DNA from: Verrucomicrobiota bacterium
GTDB lineage: Bacteria > Verrucomicrobiota > Verrucomicrobiia > Limisphaerales > JACRJZ01
Direction of reading: 5' to 3'
Assembly: GCA_016219875.1 (NCBI GenBank)
Contig: JACRJZ010000143.1
Coordinates: forward strand, 62,001-126,000
Length of the DNA: 64,000 nucleotides
The position numbers were made by a program, and so were the translations under genes. This document shows, piece by piece, positions 8,234-17,928 of this stretch (position 1 is its first letter; each line of letters opens with the position of its first letter). Below the pieces are notes generated by a model that saw only the letters and a list, made by a program, of their open reading frames with translations, was not told the origin of the DNA and ran no database searches.

Positions 8234-11200
8234 ATGAACACGGCAACGACTTCTCGAAAACTCAAGTGGCTGAAACTCGCCGGCATCACCTTTGGCGCGC
8301 TGCTGTTGCTGCTCGTCGTGGCCTGGTTCGTGGGCACCAGCGCGTGGTGCCTCAAAAGTGTCATCCTCCCCAAGGTCAGCAAGGCCGCCGGCGCGACGAT
8401 CACCGTGGAGGACGCCAGCCTCAGCCCGTTCTCCTCCGTCTCGCTCACCGGCCTCAAGGTCCAGACCACTGGCCCGGAGCCGCTCGTTACCGCGAAGCAA
8501 GTCCTGGCCCGCTACAGCCTCATGGACATCCTCCGTGGCCGCATCAACGTGGACGAACTCACGCTCACCGATCCCGTCGTGCGCCTTGTTCTGAACGCCG
8601 ACGGCACCTCGAACTTGGACGCCTTCACCAAGAAACCCTCTGAGCCGAAGCCCTCCACGGCTGGCCCGCCTCCGCAGATCGACATCAAGAAGCTCGCCAT
8701 CGTCAACGCCACGCTTCTCTATCGCCAGACGCAGACCAACGGCGCCGTCACTTCCGCGGAACTGACCGGCCTCCGTCTGGACATGGCCGACTTGAAAAAC
8801 GGCGGCAGCGCCAAGCTCGCCCTCGCCTCCGCGCTCCGCTTCAGCACCGGCATCACGACCAACCTCGCCGAACTCGCCGGCAGCCTGGACAGCAAGTTCA
8901 ACCTCGCGCTCAAGGATGACCTCCAGCCCAAGCAAGTCACCGGCGGTGCGGACCTGAACATCGTCCAGGGCACCGGCGCGTTTGCCGACGCCGCGCAACT
9001 CGCCGCCAAGCTCGCGGTCGATCTCAGCTTGAGCGAGATCACGCAGTTCGCGCTCAACTTCTCCCGCAACGGCGCGGCCCTGGGCGCGATCACTGCGAGC
9101 GGGCCGTTCGACGTGCGCGACCAGGAAGGCAAACTCAAGATCGCAGTCACCGGTCTCGGCAACGAAGTCCTCAGCCTCGTGGGCGGGCGCTTTGGCATTT
9201 ACTTCGGCAGCACCAAGCTCGCGGCGGACTACGACATTGAGTTGAAGAACAAGGCGCAGTTCATCAACACCACCGGCTCGCTCACCGCCAGCCAGTTCAG
9301 CGTCACGCGCAGCAACCTCGCCACGCCGGTCCTCGATGTTCGCCTCAGCTACAGCCTCACGGCGGACCTGCCCAAGACGAACGCCATCTTGCGCGCGTTC
9401 AACTTCAACGTCACGCAGGCCGGCCGCCCGCTGATCACCTCGACGCTGCCCAAGCAAATCGTCCTCGACTGGAGCCAGGGTGCCGAGAGCGTGGGCGACT
9501 CCGCGCTCGAACTGGCTGTCACCGAGTTGAACCTCGCTGACTGGAAACCGTTCCTCGGCTCGAACGTCACCGCGGGCGCCGTCAGCGGCAAACTCCTCGT
9601 CAACGTGCAGCGGGCCGGCAAGCAGATCGGCTTTGACCTCACGTCGCAGCTCGCGGGCTTGGCCGCGAGCTACGCCAGCAACCGCATCGACCGCACCGAT
9701 CTCAGCTTCAGCGCCCGCGGGCAGATGGCCGACTTCACCCGCATTACGCTCGGCGATCTTGGCCTGAGTCTGGCGCACGCCGGCCGACCGGTGGCTTCGC
9801 TCAAGGGTTCAGGCAAGTTCGACGCCGCCACGCAGGAAGCCGACTTCACGCCGACGCTCGAAGCATCGCTGGCCGACGCAGCCCAACTCGCCGGGCTGAC
9901 AAACTTCACCGACGGCACAGTGAGATTCAGCGGGCGCGTCACGCAGAAGAACCTCACGCCCGACCAGCCCAAGAACCCGACGTTCGACCAGACCGTCACT
10001 GGCACGCTGGCCCTCGCCAATCTCACCTGCTGCTTCGCCTCCAACACCCTCGACCGCTTTGAAACGTCCATGGAGTTCAACGCGAACCTCAAGAACAACG
10101 TCGCCGACGTCCGCCAATGCCGAGGTTCGCTCAAGCACGCCGGCCTGCCTGCGGGCGGCTTCGACCTCACCGGCAATTTCCACCTCACCAACCAAGCCGC
10201 CGAGCTCACGCTCAAGCTCAGTGACCTCAACCAGAATCTGCTCCGCAATTTCCTCGCTGCTGCGCTCGGCGAACGATCGCTCGACTCCGTCTCCATCAAT
10301 TGCAGCACCACTGCGCGCTACCAACCCAAAGGCGGCATGGGTGCGAAGGGTTCGCTGCAAATCGCCAATCTCCTCATCACCGACCCGAAAGGCCTCTTGC
10401 CAAAGACGCCCATCAGCCTCGACCTAAACCTCGACACTGCGCTCTCCGCGCAAGGCGTGGCCGACATCAAGCAATTCGCCGGCACGGTGCGGGCCGGCGG
10501 CCAGCCCGGCGGCACGTTTGCCGTCAGCGGCCAATACGACCTCACCAACCAGGCCGGCCAACTCGCCCTCAAGATCACCGACCTGAACCAGAACGCGCTG
10601 CGGCCCTTCCTCGCGCCGGCCCTCGGCGACCGCAAGCTGGAATCCGTCTCCATCTCCGCCGAAGCCAACGCAAAGTACGCCGCCAAAGGTGACTCCTCCG
10701 CCCGCGCCAGCCTCAACGTGAACCAGCTTCTCGTCATCGACCCGACTGGCACTGTGCCGAACAAGCCGCTCTCGGTGGGCTTCGGCCTCGACGCCACGCT
10801 GGCGAAACAAGTCCTTGACCTGCGGCAGTTCCAGTTGGACCTCGCGCCCACGGAGCGCGCCAAGAACCAGCTTCAGCTTGCAGGCAAGGTCGATATGACC
10901 CAGTCCAACGCCTACACCGGCCACCTCAAGCTCTCCGCCGAATCGCTCGACTTCACGCCCTACTACGACATGTTCGTGAGCGACCGGGCCACCAACGCGC
11001 CTCCACCTGCCAAGCCCGCCCCGACGACCGCTTCCACCGAGCCGGAGTCCGAACCGCCCGCGAAAAGCCTGCCGTTCCGTCAGTTCACTTTCGAAGCCGA
11101 GATCGGCAAACTTTTTCTGCGCGAACTCGCCCTCGCGAATTTCCTCTGCAAGACCAAGCTCGACGCCAGCAAAGTCGAGGTCGATCCGTTCCAACTGCTC

Positions 11201-12196
11201 GTCAACGGCGCGCCGGTCAGTTCGCGCCTCGCGCTCAACCTCGGCGTGCCCGGCTGGCAATACGACCTGAACTTCCTCGCCGACAAAGTGCCGCTGGAGC
11301 CGGCGGTGAACTCTTTCCAGCCCGCGCGCCACGGCCAGATTGGCGGCACGGCTTCCGTGAGCACGCAGATCAAGGGCGCGGGCGTGACCGGTGCCGGCTT
11401 GCAGAAGAACCTCGATGGCACCTTCGAGATCGGCGCGACGAACCTGAACCTCTCGCTCGACAACGTGCGGATGCCGGTCATCAAGTCGCTCGTCAACCTC
11501 ATCGTCGGCATCCCGGACATGATCCGCAATCCCACCGCGGCGCTCGGCAACTTCATCGGCAAGCTGACCGGCGCCGGCAAGAGCAGCAACGGCTGGATGG
11601 ATGAATTCATGAAGTCGCCCATCAACGTCGTTTCGCTCCGGGCCAAAGCCGGCAACGGCGTGATCGACTTCCAGCAAGCCAGCGTCATCAGCGCGGCCTT
11701 CGACGCCCAAGCCCGCGGCACGCTTACGCTCGCGCCCGTGCTGACGAACTCCGTCATGCTCATCCCCGTGGAAGTCTCCATCAAACGCGACCTGGCCGAC
11801 AAAGTGGGACTCGTGCCTGCCGGCACACCGAGTAACGCGCCCTACGCCCGGCTCCCCGACTTCGTGACCATGAAAGGCACTCTGGGCGATCCCAAGCCCG
11901 ACGTGAAATACGCCATGCTCGCGGCGCTGGCGTTGAAGGCGGGCGGCGGCGTGATCAAGAACATTGGCGGCGCGGCCGTGGGCACGGTGGGCGGCATTCT
12001 GGGCGGCTTGTTTGGCACCGGTACGCCCGCGGCGGCTCCCGCTGCCGTGCCCGCTGCCGCTCCGACTGCGACCACGCCGGCAGTCCCTGCGACAACTCCC
12101 GCTGCTCCGGCGCCGCCCAAAGTCGGTGCTCCCACTGCTCCCGCGCCGACCAACGCCACCCCGACTCAGCCCAAACCGATCAAACTGCCGTTCTGA
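8234..12196 (+). CDS. AsmA-like large inner-membrane/periplasmic protein
   Basis: The protein has 1320 residues. It has one N-terminal membrane anchor (residues about 14-34, ITFGALLLLLVVAWFVGTSA), then the AsmA-type start: a region on basis functions (ATITVEDASLSPFSSVSLTG) and LLRGR-like DILRGRINVDELTLTDPVV. The remainder is a long beta-rich periplasmic region typical of AsmA/TamB/YhdP-like bridge proteins, which are linked to phospholipid or LPS transport to the outer membrane. A unit of about 120 residues is tandemly duplicated (around 625-740 and 745-860; both contain LTNQA, DLNQN and RxL(D/E)SVSI). The last 70 residues are an Ala/Pro/Thr-rich tail ending in PIKLPF. The start was chosen because the anchor follows at once. 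Substrate unknown. Confidence 0.85.
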   Translation: MNTATTSRKLKWLKLAGITFGALLLLLVVAWFVGTSAWCLKSVILPKVSKAAGATITVEDASLSPFSSVSLTGLKVQTTGPEPLVTAKQVLARYSLMDILRGRINVDELTLTDPVVRLVLNADGTSNLDAFTKKPSEPKPSTAGPPPQIDIKKLAIVNATLLYRQTQTNGAVTSAELTGLRLDMADLKNGGSAKLALASALRFSTGITTNLAELAGSLDSKFNLALKDDLQPKQVTGGADLNIVQGTGAFADAAQLAAKLAVDLSLSEITQFALNFSRNGAALGAITASGPFDVRDQEGKLKIAVTGLGNEVLSLVGGRFGIYFGSTKLAADYDIELKNKAQFINTTGSLTASQFSVTRSNLATPVLDVRLSYSLTADLPKTNAILRAFNFNVTQAGRPLITSTLPKQIVLDWSQGAESVGDSALELAVTELNLADWKPFLGSNVTAGAVSGKLLVNVQRAGKQIGFDLTSQLAGLAASYASNRIDRTDLSFSARGQMADFTRITLGDLGLSLAHAGRPVASLKGSGKFDAATQEADFTPTLEASLADAAQLAGLTNFTDGTVRFSGRVTQKNLTPDQPKNPTFDQTVTGTLALANLTCCFASNTLDRFETSMEFNANLKNNVADVRQCRGSLKHAGLPAGGFDLTGNFHLTNQAAELTLKLSDLNQNLLRNFLAAALGERSLDSVSINCSTTARYQPKGGMGAKGSLQIANLLITDPKGLLPKTPISLDLNLDTALSAQGVADIKQFAGTVRAGGQPGGTFAVSGQYDLTNQAGQLALKITDLNQNALRPFLAPALGDRKLESVSISAEANAKYAAKGDSSARASLNVNQLLVIDPTGTVPNKPLSVGFGLDATLAKQVLDLRQFQLDLAPTERAKNQLQLAGKVDMTQSNAYTGHLKLSAESLDFTPYYDMFVSDRATNAPPPAKPAPTTASTEPESEPPAKSLPFRQFTFEAEIGKLFLRELALANFLCKTKLDASKVEVDPFQLLVNGAPVSSRLALNLGVPGWQYDLNFLADKVPLEPAVNSFQPARHGQIGGTASVSTQIKGAGVTGAGLQKNLDGTFEIGATNLNLSLDNVRMPVIKSLVNLIVGIPDMIRNPTAALGNFIGKLTGAGKSSNGWMDEFMKSPINVVSLRAKAGNGVIDFQQASVISAAFDAQARGTLTLAPVLTNSVMLIPVEVSIKRDLADKVGLVPAGTPSNAPYARLPDFVTMKGTLGDPKPDVKYAMLAALALKAGGGVIKNIGGAAVGTVGGILGGLFGTGTPAAAPAAVPAAAPTATTPAVPATTPAAPAPPKVGAPTAPAPTNATPTQPKPIKLPF

Positions 12197-12205
12197 GGTC
12201 CTTGT

Positions 12206-12308
12206 CGCGCGGCTGTCCCAGCCGCAGCCGCGCTCAAAATCTGCGGGCTTGGGCAGCACCACAAGGCACGGGACGGTTCCAGGTTGCTGCGGCTGGGACA
12301 GCCGCGTG
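12206..12308. repeat. Inverted repeat GCGGCTGTCCCAGCCGCAGC
   Basis: The left arm (12206-12228) and right arm (12286-12308) are reverse complements (CGCGGCTGTCCCAGCCGCAG / GCTGCGGCTGGGACAGCCGC), with about 57 bases between them. It lies immediately after the AsmA stop and may double as a terminator hairpin, although it lacks a T run. Confidence 0.8.
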
Positions 12309-12383
12309 CCGTTTTGGTTGAGGCTTCACCGCGTTGCGCTTTGTCGTTGCCGGGTTCCTACTCCGGACGTTTCCGACCGCTTG

Positions 12384-12508
12384 TGGTAGCGCAGGCTTTC
12401 GAGCCTGCTGTATCGCAGGTTTTCCAACCTGCGAGTGCTCCGTGTTCCCTCGCACCCTGCCGACTGAAAGTCGGCGCTACAGCAGACTGGAAAGCCTGCG
12501 TTACGAGG
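12384..12508. repeat. Inverted repeat GTAGCGCAGGCTTTC with internal palindromes
   Basis: Outer arms GTAGCGCAGGCTTTC (12386) and GAAAGCCTGCGTTAC (12490). Inside are CGCAGGTTTTCCAACCTGCG and CCGACTGAAAGTCGG mini-palindromes. It is a compound non-coding repeat in the 504-base gap 12197-12700; no gene was recognised in the rest of that gap. Confidence 0.8.
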
Positions 12509-12700
12509 ACGGGTTTCCATTCAACACTGGGCGGCATGGACGATTCGGGCCAAAGGCCGAGCGCCTGTTGGCAGTTTCTGAAAGGAGTGGGTCCGCGTCC
12601 GAAGGTGGTTGTGCTCAACGACCCAAGCTCAGCGACGGCGGCCACGAGGCGCGCCGATTGCAGCCGCGACGCACCCGCCGGGTTCGCTGCAGCGCATGGT

Positions 12701-13102
12701 TTAGGCAGCAATCGCATCTCTGTCTCCTCGAAACCACCGATTCGACGCAGGTAGGAATAATAAGACCAGTACGACCGCTTCAACCAGGATGTACCAGCGA
12801 TAAGCGACAACCCACCCGAATGAATGCTCACCGAACTGCCGAATTAACTGCGGCAGTCTGAAAAAGCATCCCAACAAGGTCAGAACCACGAGAACCCATC
12901 GCGCCCAATTCTTCCCACGAAAGATGAACCAGAGTGGAAGCAGGATGATGAGTTCCGACGCGCACGCGACGAATTCGGAAAAGTCGCTCAATGCGGCACG
13001 GGCGAAGCGCGGACCTAGCGACACACCGAAACTAACCAGGCAGATGATAAGTGCCAAGTTCACCAACGGTGGTCGCGGGGCTCGTTTTGTGGTGGTGATC
13101 AT
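12701..13102 (-). CDS. Small polytopic membrane protein, function unknown
   Basis: This 133-residue protein has about four predicted membrane segments (around residues 14-32, 46-62, 68-86 and 101-122), with a charged N-terminus and the short loop FRGKNWARW between segments 2 and 3. No family was recognised. Base composition is clearly lower in GC than the flanking genes, which suggests later acquisition. It is flanked on both sides by palindromic repeats and is not in an operon with either neighbour. The ATG at 13102 is the only good start, giving a basic N-terminus (ITTTKRAPR) before the first hydrophobic segment. The coding call rests on the coherent hydrophobic pattern, not on homology. 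Confidence 0.6.
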   Translation of the reverse strand: MITTTKRAPRPPLVNLALIICLVSFGVSLGPRFARAALSDFSEFVACASELIILLPLWFIFRGKNWARWVLVVLTLLGCFFRLPQLIRQFGEHSFGWVVAYRWYILVEAVVLVLLFLPASNRWFRGDRDAIAA

Positions 13103-13235
13103 AGTCGTAGGCTGCCGAACAGTATATTCAGCCGCGTGCGGTTGTTCCCCGAATACCGCGATGGCTGACTTTCATTCTGGCCCGGAGTGTGGCCAAGCCA
13201 GGCCAGTCTGCAAGCTGGAATTCAAGCAAGTCGGA

Positions 13236-13355
13236 GCTTCCTGCAAAACCGTAGCAGCCGACGTGAGGAGGCTCTGTCTGGATTGCAGATTGCGGATTGC
13301 AGATTGGAAATGGAGCCTCCTCACGTCGGCTGCTACGGGGTTTTGAAATCGCCTC
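13236..13355. repeat. Palindromic dispersed element, family GTAGCAGCCGACGTGAGGAG (copy 2)
   Basis: Best-preserved copy: GCAAAACCGTAGCAGCCGAC...GAGGCTC, a core of GATTGCAGATTGCGGATTGC, then GAGCCTCCTCACGTCGGCTG and CTACGGGGTTTTGAAATCGC. The arms of about 30 bp pair perfectly except near the ends. Non-coding. Confidence 0.9.
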
Positions 13356-13444
13356 AGTCGGAGACGAGTGTCAGTCAGCTTCCGACCGTCTGGAAACCAA
13401 GCCGCGGCCCACGAGTCAGCCTGAAGACACCAAAATGACGTGGC

Positions 13445-13513
13445 CCGCCCGGTGAGGGCACCGGGCCTACCGGGTCATGCGTAAGCTGTAGGCCGGGTCC
13501 CCAGACCCGGCGA
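13445..13513. repeat. Inverted repeat around GGGCACCGGGCCTAC
   Basis: GGGCACCGGGCCTACCGGGT and its inverse GTAGGCCGGGTCCCCAGACC form a hairpin just downstream of the serine hydrolase. No gene is seen in the rest of 13103-13628. Confidence 0.65.
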
Positions 13514-13628
13514 TTGGGGATCAGCGTTGTTCCACGCGGCCTCAATTCCCAGGCATGGGATCAGGAGTCCTGAGCCTGATGGTGGGTCGAGCAGCCCAGC
13601 AAGTCCGCCCACGCCCGCCATCCGGCGA

Positions 13629-14897
13629 TCAGTCCACCAGCGACGCGTAGAAGAGGGTGTAGAACTTCGCGAAGATGCCGTGCTGGTTGTAGGGCAGGTG
13701 CTGGGTGAAGAGGAGGGCGACGGTCTTTTCCTTGGGATCGATGCGAAACGTCGTTGTGGCCGCGCCATTCCAACCAAACTCGCCCACGGAACTGAGCGTG
13801 TTGCCGCTGGCCACGTCGAGCCGCACAGAGCCACCGAGGCCGAAGCCTTCGGAGCCGTTGCCGCCCAGGTTCGGCTTTTCGAGGAAGGTCAGGTGGTTGG
13901 CGGTCATCAGTTCCACCGTCTTGCGCCCGAGGATTTGTTTGCCGTCGAGCTTGCCGCCGTTGAGGAGCATTTGCGCGAAACGCAGGTAGTCGTCCGCCGT
14001 CGAGAACAAGCCGCCGCCGCCGCTCGGGAAGCTGCGGCCCTTTTCCGGGTAGGAGCCGTAGGGCGGCTTGGCCACGGGGCGCAGTTTGCCGTCCGGGCCA
14101 TTCTCGTAAAGCTTGGCGAGCCGCGGCATTTTCTCGGCAGGCACATCGAAGCCCGTGTCCTTCATGCCTAGCGGATCAAAGAGGCGCTCTTGCATCGCGA
14201 CTTCAAGCGGCTTGCCGGTCACGACCTCGACGAGGTAGCCCAGCACGTCCGTGTTGACGCCGTAGAAGAAGGCTTCGCCCGGCTGCTGAACGAGCGGCAA
14301 CTTGGCCAGCCGCTCGATGAAGTCCTTGAGCGTGGGCGCTTCGAGGACATCGGCGCGCTGGTAGAGCGTCTTCACCGGTTCCTTGGCGGAGAACTCGTAG
14401 GCGAACCCGGCGGTGTGGGTGAGCAGATGTTTGATGGCGATGGGCCGCTTGGCGTTTTCGAGGACCGGCGCGTCCGGCGTGCCGCCAGTGCAGACTTTGA
14501 GGTCCTTGAACTCCAGGATGTACCGGCTGATCGGGTCGTCGAGCGAGACACGCGCCTCCTCGACAAGCTGAAGGACGGCGGCGCTGGTGATGACCTTCGA
14601 CATGGAATAGACGCGCACGATGGTGTCGCGGGTCATGGGCGTGCGGCCCTCCAGGTCCCGCCAGCCGTAGGTCTTCGCATCGGCGATCCGGCCGTCGCGC
14701 GCGATGAGCGTGATGGCGCCGGCGTGTTTGCCCTGGTCGATGTACTCTTGGACCATCGCGTGCAGCCGTTCCAGCCGTTGCGGGGAGAAGCCCAGGCTGA
14801 CTGGGCGCGCGGCGGGCAGCGGTTGCGCGGGCAGGGCAGGGGAGAGAAAGCCCACTTGGAGGGCGACGACGGTGACAAGGATGAAGATGCGTTTCAT
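13629..14897 (-). CDS. Exported serine hydrolase, beta-lactamase/class C esterase family
   Basis: The protein has 422 residues with a signal peptide (MKRIFILVTVVALQVGFLSP, cleavage probably after LPAQ). The class C beta-lactamase-fold motifs are present: SMSK (SxxK nucleophile) at residues 98-101, and FFYGVNTD giving the YxN motif near 212. A C-terminal HLPYNQHG takes the place of the usual KTG-type triad. GRIADAKTYGWRDLEGRTPM is the family's N-terminal beta-sheet signature. Length (about 400) is normal. Members act in the periplasm or outside the cell on esters, D-amino-acid peptides or cell-wall fragments; the substrate cannot be inferred and penicillin resistance is not implied. It stands alone between repeat-filled spacers. 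Confidence 0.88.
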   Translation of the reverse strand: MKRIFILVTVVALQVGFLSPALPAQPLPAARPVSLGFSPQRLERLHAMVQEYIDQGKHAGAITLIARDGRIADAKTYGWRDLEGRTPMTRDTIVRVYSMSKVITSAAVLQLVEEARVSLDDPISRYILEFKDLKVCTGGTPDAPVLENAKRPIAIKHLLTHTAGFAYEFSAKEPVKTLYQRADVLEAPTLKDFIERLAKLPLVQQPGEAFFYGVNTDVLGYLVEVVTGKPLEVAMQERLFDPLGMKDTGFDVPAEKMPRLAKLYENGPDGKLRPVAKPPYGSYPEKGRSFPSGGGGLFSTADDYLRFAQMLLNGGKLDGKQILGRKTVELMTANHLTFLEKPNLGGNGSEGFGLGGSVRLDVASGNTLSSVGEFGWNGAATTTFRIDPKEKTVALLFTQHLPYNQHGIFAKFYTLFYASLVD

Positions 14898-14979
14898 GGC
14901 GGGAAGTCTCTCGCTCCGCGGCGGCGATGCAAGTGGAATGGTGAAGGAGGCGTCAAGCGTCGAGCCGGCTGCGGCGTTC

Positions 14980-15204
14980 CGTAGCAGTCGAGGTCACGAG
15001 GCGCATTTCAATTGCGGATTGCGGATTGCGGATTGCAGATTGGAGTCAGAGCCTCTCCAGGAACCGTTCGGTGGGGTGAGCGTCCCCGCGAGCCGCCCAC
15101 GGCCCAATCCGGCTCGCGGGGACGCTCACCCCACCAACCGGTTCCTGACTGCGACGCCCACTCGCCGACCGTGAAGTTCTCCTTACGTCGGCTGCTGCGA
15201 TTTT
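14980..15204. repeat. Degenerate copy 3 of the GTAGCAGCCGACGTGAGGAG element, interrupted
   Basis: The left half (GTAGCAGTCGAGGTCACGAG, then ATTGCGGATTGC units) and right half (CTTACGTCGGCTGCTGCGAT, TTTTGAATGC) are separated by another palindrome at 15058-15147. An insertion into a pre-existing copy explains the arrangement. It fills most of the 329-base gap 14898-15226. Confidence 0.75.
15058..15147. repeat. Nested palindrome GGTGGGGTGAGCGTCCCCGC
   Basis: The outer arms CAGGAACCG and CGGTTCCTG and inner arms GGTGGGGTGAGCGTCCCCGC / GCGGGGACGCTCACCCCACC pair around a 20-base centre. It is a variant of the GTGGGGCGAGCGTACTCGCG elements at 21898 and 44524, here lodged inside a different repeat. 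Confidence 0.85.
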
Positions 15205-15226
15205 GAATGCGGCTCCCGAGACACTG

Positions 15227-17761
15227 CTACTCCACGCTTGGGCCGACAGCCAAGTCTGGCAGTTCCTTGCCGCCGACCGCACGGAGCCGGCAGCAAGCAG
15301 ACCATTCGCCGCCGCCTTGCGTCACCTTGAGCAACAGGTGGTTCACACCCTGTTTCAGCTTCACCCGGACCTTGTCCTGCCCCGGCGCGCAGGGCCGGAT
15401 GGCGTTGTTGGCGTGGACGACTTTGCCGTTGAGCCAGACTTTGATGCCGTCGTCGCTGCCCATTTCCAACTGCGCGTCTTGTTCCTGGCTGGAAGTGATT
15501 TGAGTGCGGAGGTAAGCGACCCGATTTTCGCCGCGGAACATTTTGTCGAGTTCCACCAAGCCGGACTTGCTGGCGGTGGCGGGCCGCCAGTCGATCTTGG
15601 CGCTGGCATTCTCGGGCGCGAACGCGATGTCGAACAGCGCGCCGCCGTCCTTGCCCTCTTCGGTGAACGGCCCGGCCAACATCCAGGCCAGGATGAAGCC
15701 GTCTGGCGACTGCCCGGCGTTCTGCGCGGCCCGGATGGCGGCGGCAACCTGCGCCCGCAATTCGTCCGTGCCGGCCTGTGCTTTGATTGCCTCCAAGGCC
15801 GCCAGCGTTTGGCGGTGATAGACGGCGGCCAGTTGCCTGGAGAGTTTGATGGCGGCCTTCACGGCGTCGGTTTGCAGCGCGGGATCTTTGGCGTTGGCTT
15901 GAAGAAGTTCCATCGCCGCCAGCGACGGCATGTTGGCCAGCGCGGCCAGGGCGCGGGATTTCTCCTCGGTGCGTTTGGCGACGGCCAGCACGCCGCGCAG
16001 AATGTTCACGCGCTCCGCCAACGGCTGGTCGTCCATGTCCGCGAGCCGCAGACAGCCGTCGCGCAGCACAACAATCACCTGGCTGGCGTCCGGCGTGTTC
16101 TTCGCCAAGTCAATCAAGTGCGGCCCTGCCGTCACGTCCGGCCAGTCGATCAGGGCCCGCGCCGCGGCGTTGCCGATACTGCGGTCGGCGTGGCGCAGAT
16201 GAGCCAGCACGCTGTTCAAGGCCGGCTCGCCGCCGGCATAGACGAGCGTTTCGAGCAAGGCGATGCGCGCGGGGGCGGCTTCGCTCTTCTGCAAGGCGGA
16301 CAGCAGGAACGCCCCGGCTGCGGGCTTGTCCGTCGCACGCCGACAAATGGCTTTCGCCGCCTCCGCTGCGGCGTTGCGCAGCGTGGCGTTGTCCGTGGAA
16401 GCCAGCACTCCAGCGAGGTCCTTGATCTGCTCGGTCTTGCCCATGATGCCTAGCGCCTTCGCGGCCTCCGTTGCCAGACTTGCGTCAGGGTTGCCGAGCA
16501 AACGCGCCAAAATCGGCAAGGCGGATTCCACGCGGCGGGCTGCCAACGTGCCGAGCACCACGGCTCGGTCACTCGGGCGCGGCGATTCCACCAGGCGAAG
16601 GAGCGCGTCGTCCACGCCGGACTTGCCGAGGCGCTGGAGCGTCTTGCGCGCGGCGGCGGCAACGGCAGCAGCCGGGTCACTCGCAAGACCGACGAGCGTG
16701 GGCACGTCGGCGGCTTCGCCGTGAACGGCCAGGCATTCAAGGGCGGCGACGCGCAGAGCGTCGCTGTTTGCCGAGTTCAGCACTTTCAACACGCCAGGCC
16801 GCGCTGCGGCGTCGGGCTGATCGGCCAGCACGGCTAGCAAGATGAGTTGGCCCGCGGGCTTCATGTTCGGGAGTTCCGCCGCCACGCTGGCTTTCATCGC
16901 AGTGTCCGACGACCGGGCGAAGGCCGAGATCGTGGCCGCGCGCATCGTCGCGTCGTCGCCCTGCAACATGTCGAGGATGAGCCTGACGGCGTCAGTCAGA
17001 GGCAGCGCGCCGATCAGGCCCTGAAGCGCGGCGACACGGACGGCCTGCGGCTGTTGCGCGCTCATCAAGCCGCGGTAGATGGCGACGGCCTGGGCGCTGG
17101 AGCCGGATTTGGCGAGGTGGCTGGCGGCGGTCAGGCGGGCGCGGGCCAACGTGCGCGCCAGCGTTTCGGGAACGCGGGCGTTGTCCAAGGCGAGCGCGGC
17201 TTGCTCGGTGCCGATCTGGCCGAGCGCGGCGATGGCGGCACCGGCGACGGTCGGATCGGTGTCCCCGACGAACTGGCTCAGCGCCTCCACAGCCAGCGCA
17301 TCGCGGCGCACGCCGATCGAGCCGATCACGCCGACGAGGAGTTTGCCGTGGAGCTTGGGCAACGCCGCGCGCAGAGCCGCGCCAGCCGCGGGGGCGGGCA
17401 TCGGCTCCAACGCCATGCGCGCCGGATGCGACAGGTCGGGGTCGGTCAGCAACTCGGCCACGGCGGGGACGCAGGCAGCGGAGCCAACCAGGCCAAGCCA
17501 TCGGCAGATGTATCGCTTGGCGTCCTTCGGGGTTTCCGGCGCTTTCAAGACCGGGAGAAGTCTGGCTTCGATGGCCGCGTAATCCGCTGGCGCCGTCTTG
17601 CGGATTTGTTCCTCGATGAGCGCAAGCGGCTGACGGCTCTGGCCGAACTGGAACTTCGCCAACGCTTCGTAAGGATCGCCGGCGGGCTGCTGTGCCGGGA
17701 CGACCAACCCGGTCACGCCGCAGGTGAGGGTGAGCAGTAGCGTGGAGAGATTCGATTTCAT
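15227..17761 (-). CDS. Exported HEAT-repeat protein
   Basis: The protein has 844 residues from the ATG at 17761 (MKSNLSTLLLTLTCGVTGLV, signal peptide ending near PAQQ); an upstream ATG at 17779 is possible but weaker. Residues about 60-610 are consecutive alpha-helical HEAT/PBS-lyase-like repeats (for example TLVGLASDPAAAVAAAARKT and PILARLLGNPDASLATEAAK). The C-terminal 150 residues form a beta-rich domain (GSDDGIKVWLNGKVV...VNHLLLKVTQGGGEW) like those at the end of Planctomycete/Verrucomicrobia exported proteins. No enzyme domain was found. HEAT arrays are scaffolds for protein binding, so a periplasmic or surface assembly role is inferred. The stop lies right beside the copy 3 palindromic element. 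Confidence 0.85.
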   Translation of the reverse strand: MKSNLSTLLLTLTCGVTGLVVPAQQPAGDPYEALAKFQFGQSRQPLALIEEQIRKTAPADYAAIEARLLPVLKAPETPKDAKRYICRWLGLVGSAACVPAVAELLTDPDLSHPARMALEPMPAPAAGAALRAALPKLHGKLLVGVIGSIGVRRDALAVEALSQFVGDTDPTVAGAAIAALGQIGTEQAALALDNARVPETLARTLARARLTAASHLAKSGSSAQAVAIYRGLMSAQQPQAVRVAALQGLIGALPLTDAVRLILDMLQGDDATMRAATISAFARSSDTAMKASVAAELPNMKPAGQLILLAVLADQPDAAARPGVLKVLNSANSDALRVAALECLAVHGEAADVPTLVGLASDPAAAVAAAARKTLQRLGKSGVDDALLRLVESPRPSDRAVVLGTLAARRVESALPILARLLGNPDASLATEAAKALGIMGKTEQIKDLAGVLASTDNATLRNAAAEAAKAICRRATDKPAAGAFLLSALQKSEAAPARIALLETLVYAGGEPALNSVLAHLRHADRSIGNAAARALIDWPDVTAGPHLIDLAKNTPDASQVIVVLRDGCLRLADMDDQPLAERVNILRGVLAVAKRTEEKSRALAALANMPSLAAMELLQANAKDPALQTDAVKAAIKLSRQLAAVYHRQTLAALEAIKAQAGTDELRAQVAAAIRAAQNAGQSPDGFILAWMLAGPFTEEGKDGGALFDIAFAPENASAKIDWRPATASKSGLVELDKMFRGENRVAYLRTQITSSQEQDAQLEMGSDDGIKVWLNGKVVHANNAIRPCAPGQDKVRVKLKQGVNHLLLKVTQGGGEWSACCRLRAVGGKELPDLAVGPSVE

Positions 17762-17928
17762 GGTTGAGAGAGAGGTCATGGTGGGGGCGCTGGAGGCGGA
17801 TCACTCAAGATCAGCGACCAGCGCTGGCGAGCAGGGCGGATCGTGAAGGGCACGTTTGAATTGCCGCCCCGCGCTGAGCGGAGAAGCGGAGCGGCGGTTC
17901 GCGGGAGCACACTTCGTTGGGCCAAAAA

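Noticed and set aside
8147..12262. Very long open frames antisense to the AsmA gene (over 500 codons each on the minus strand)
   Set aside because: High GC removes stops on the opposite strand; their residues are compositionally odd (Arg/Gly/Glu/Val-rich), show no domain, and the sense gene has clear AsmA features.
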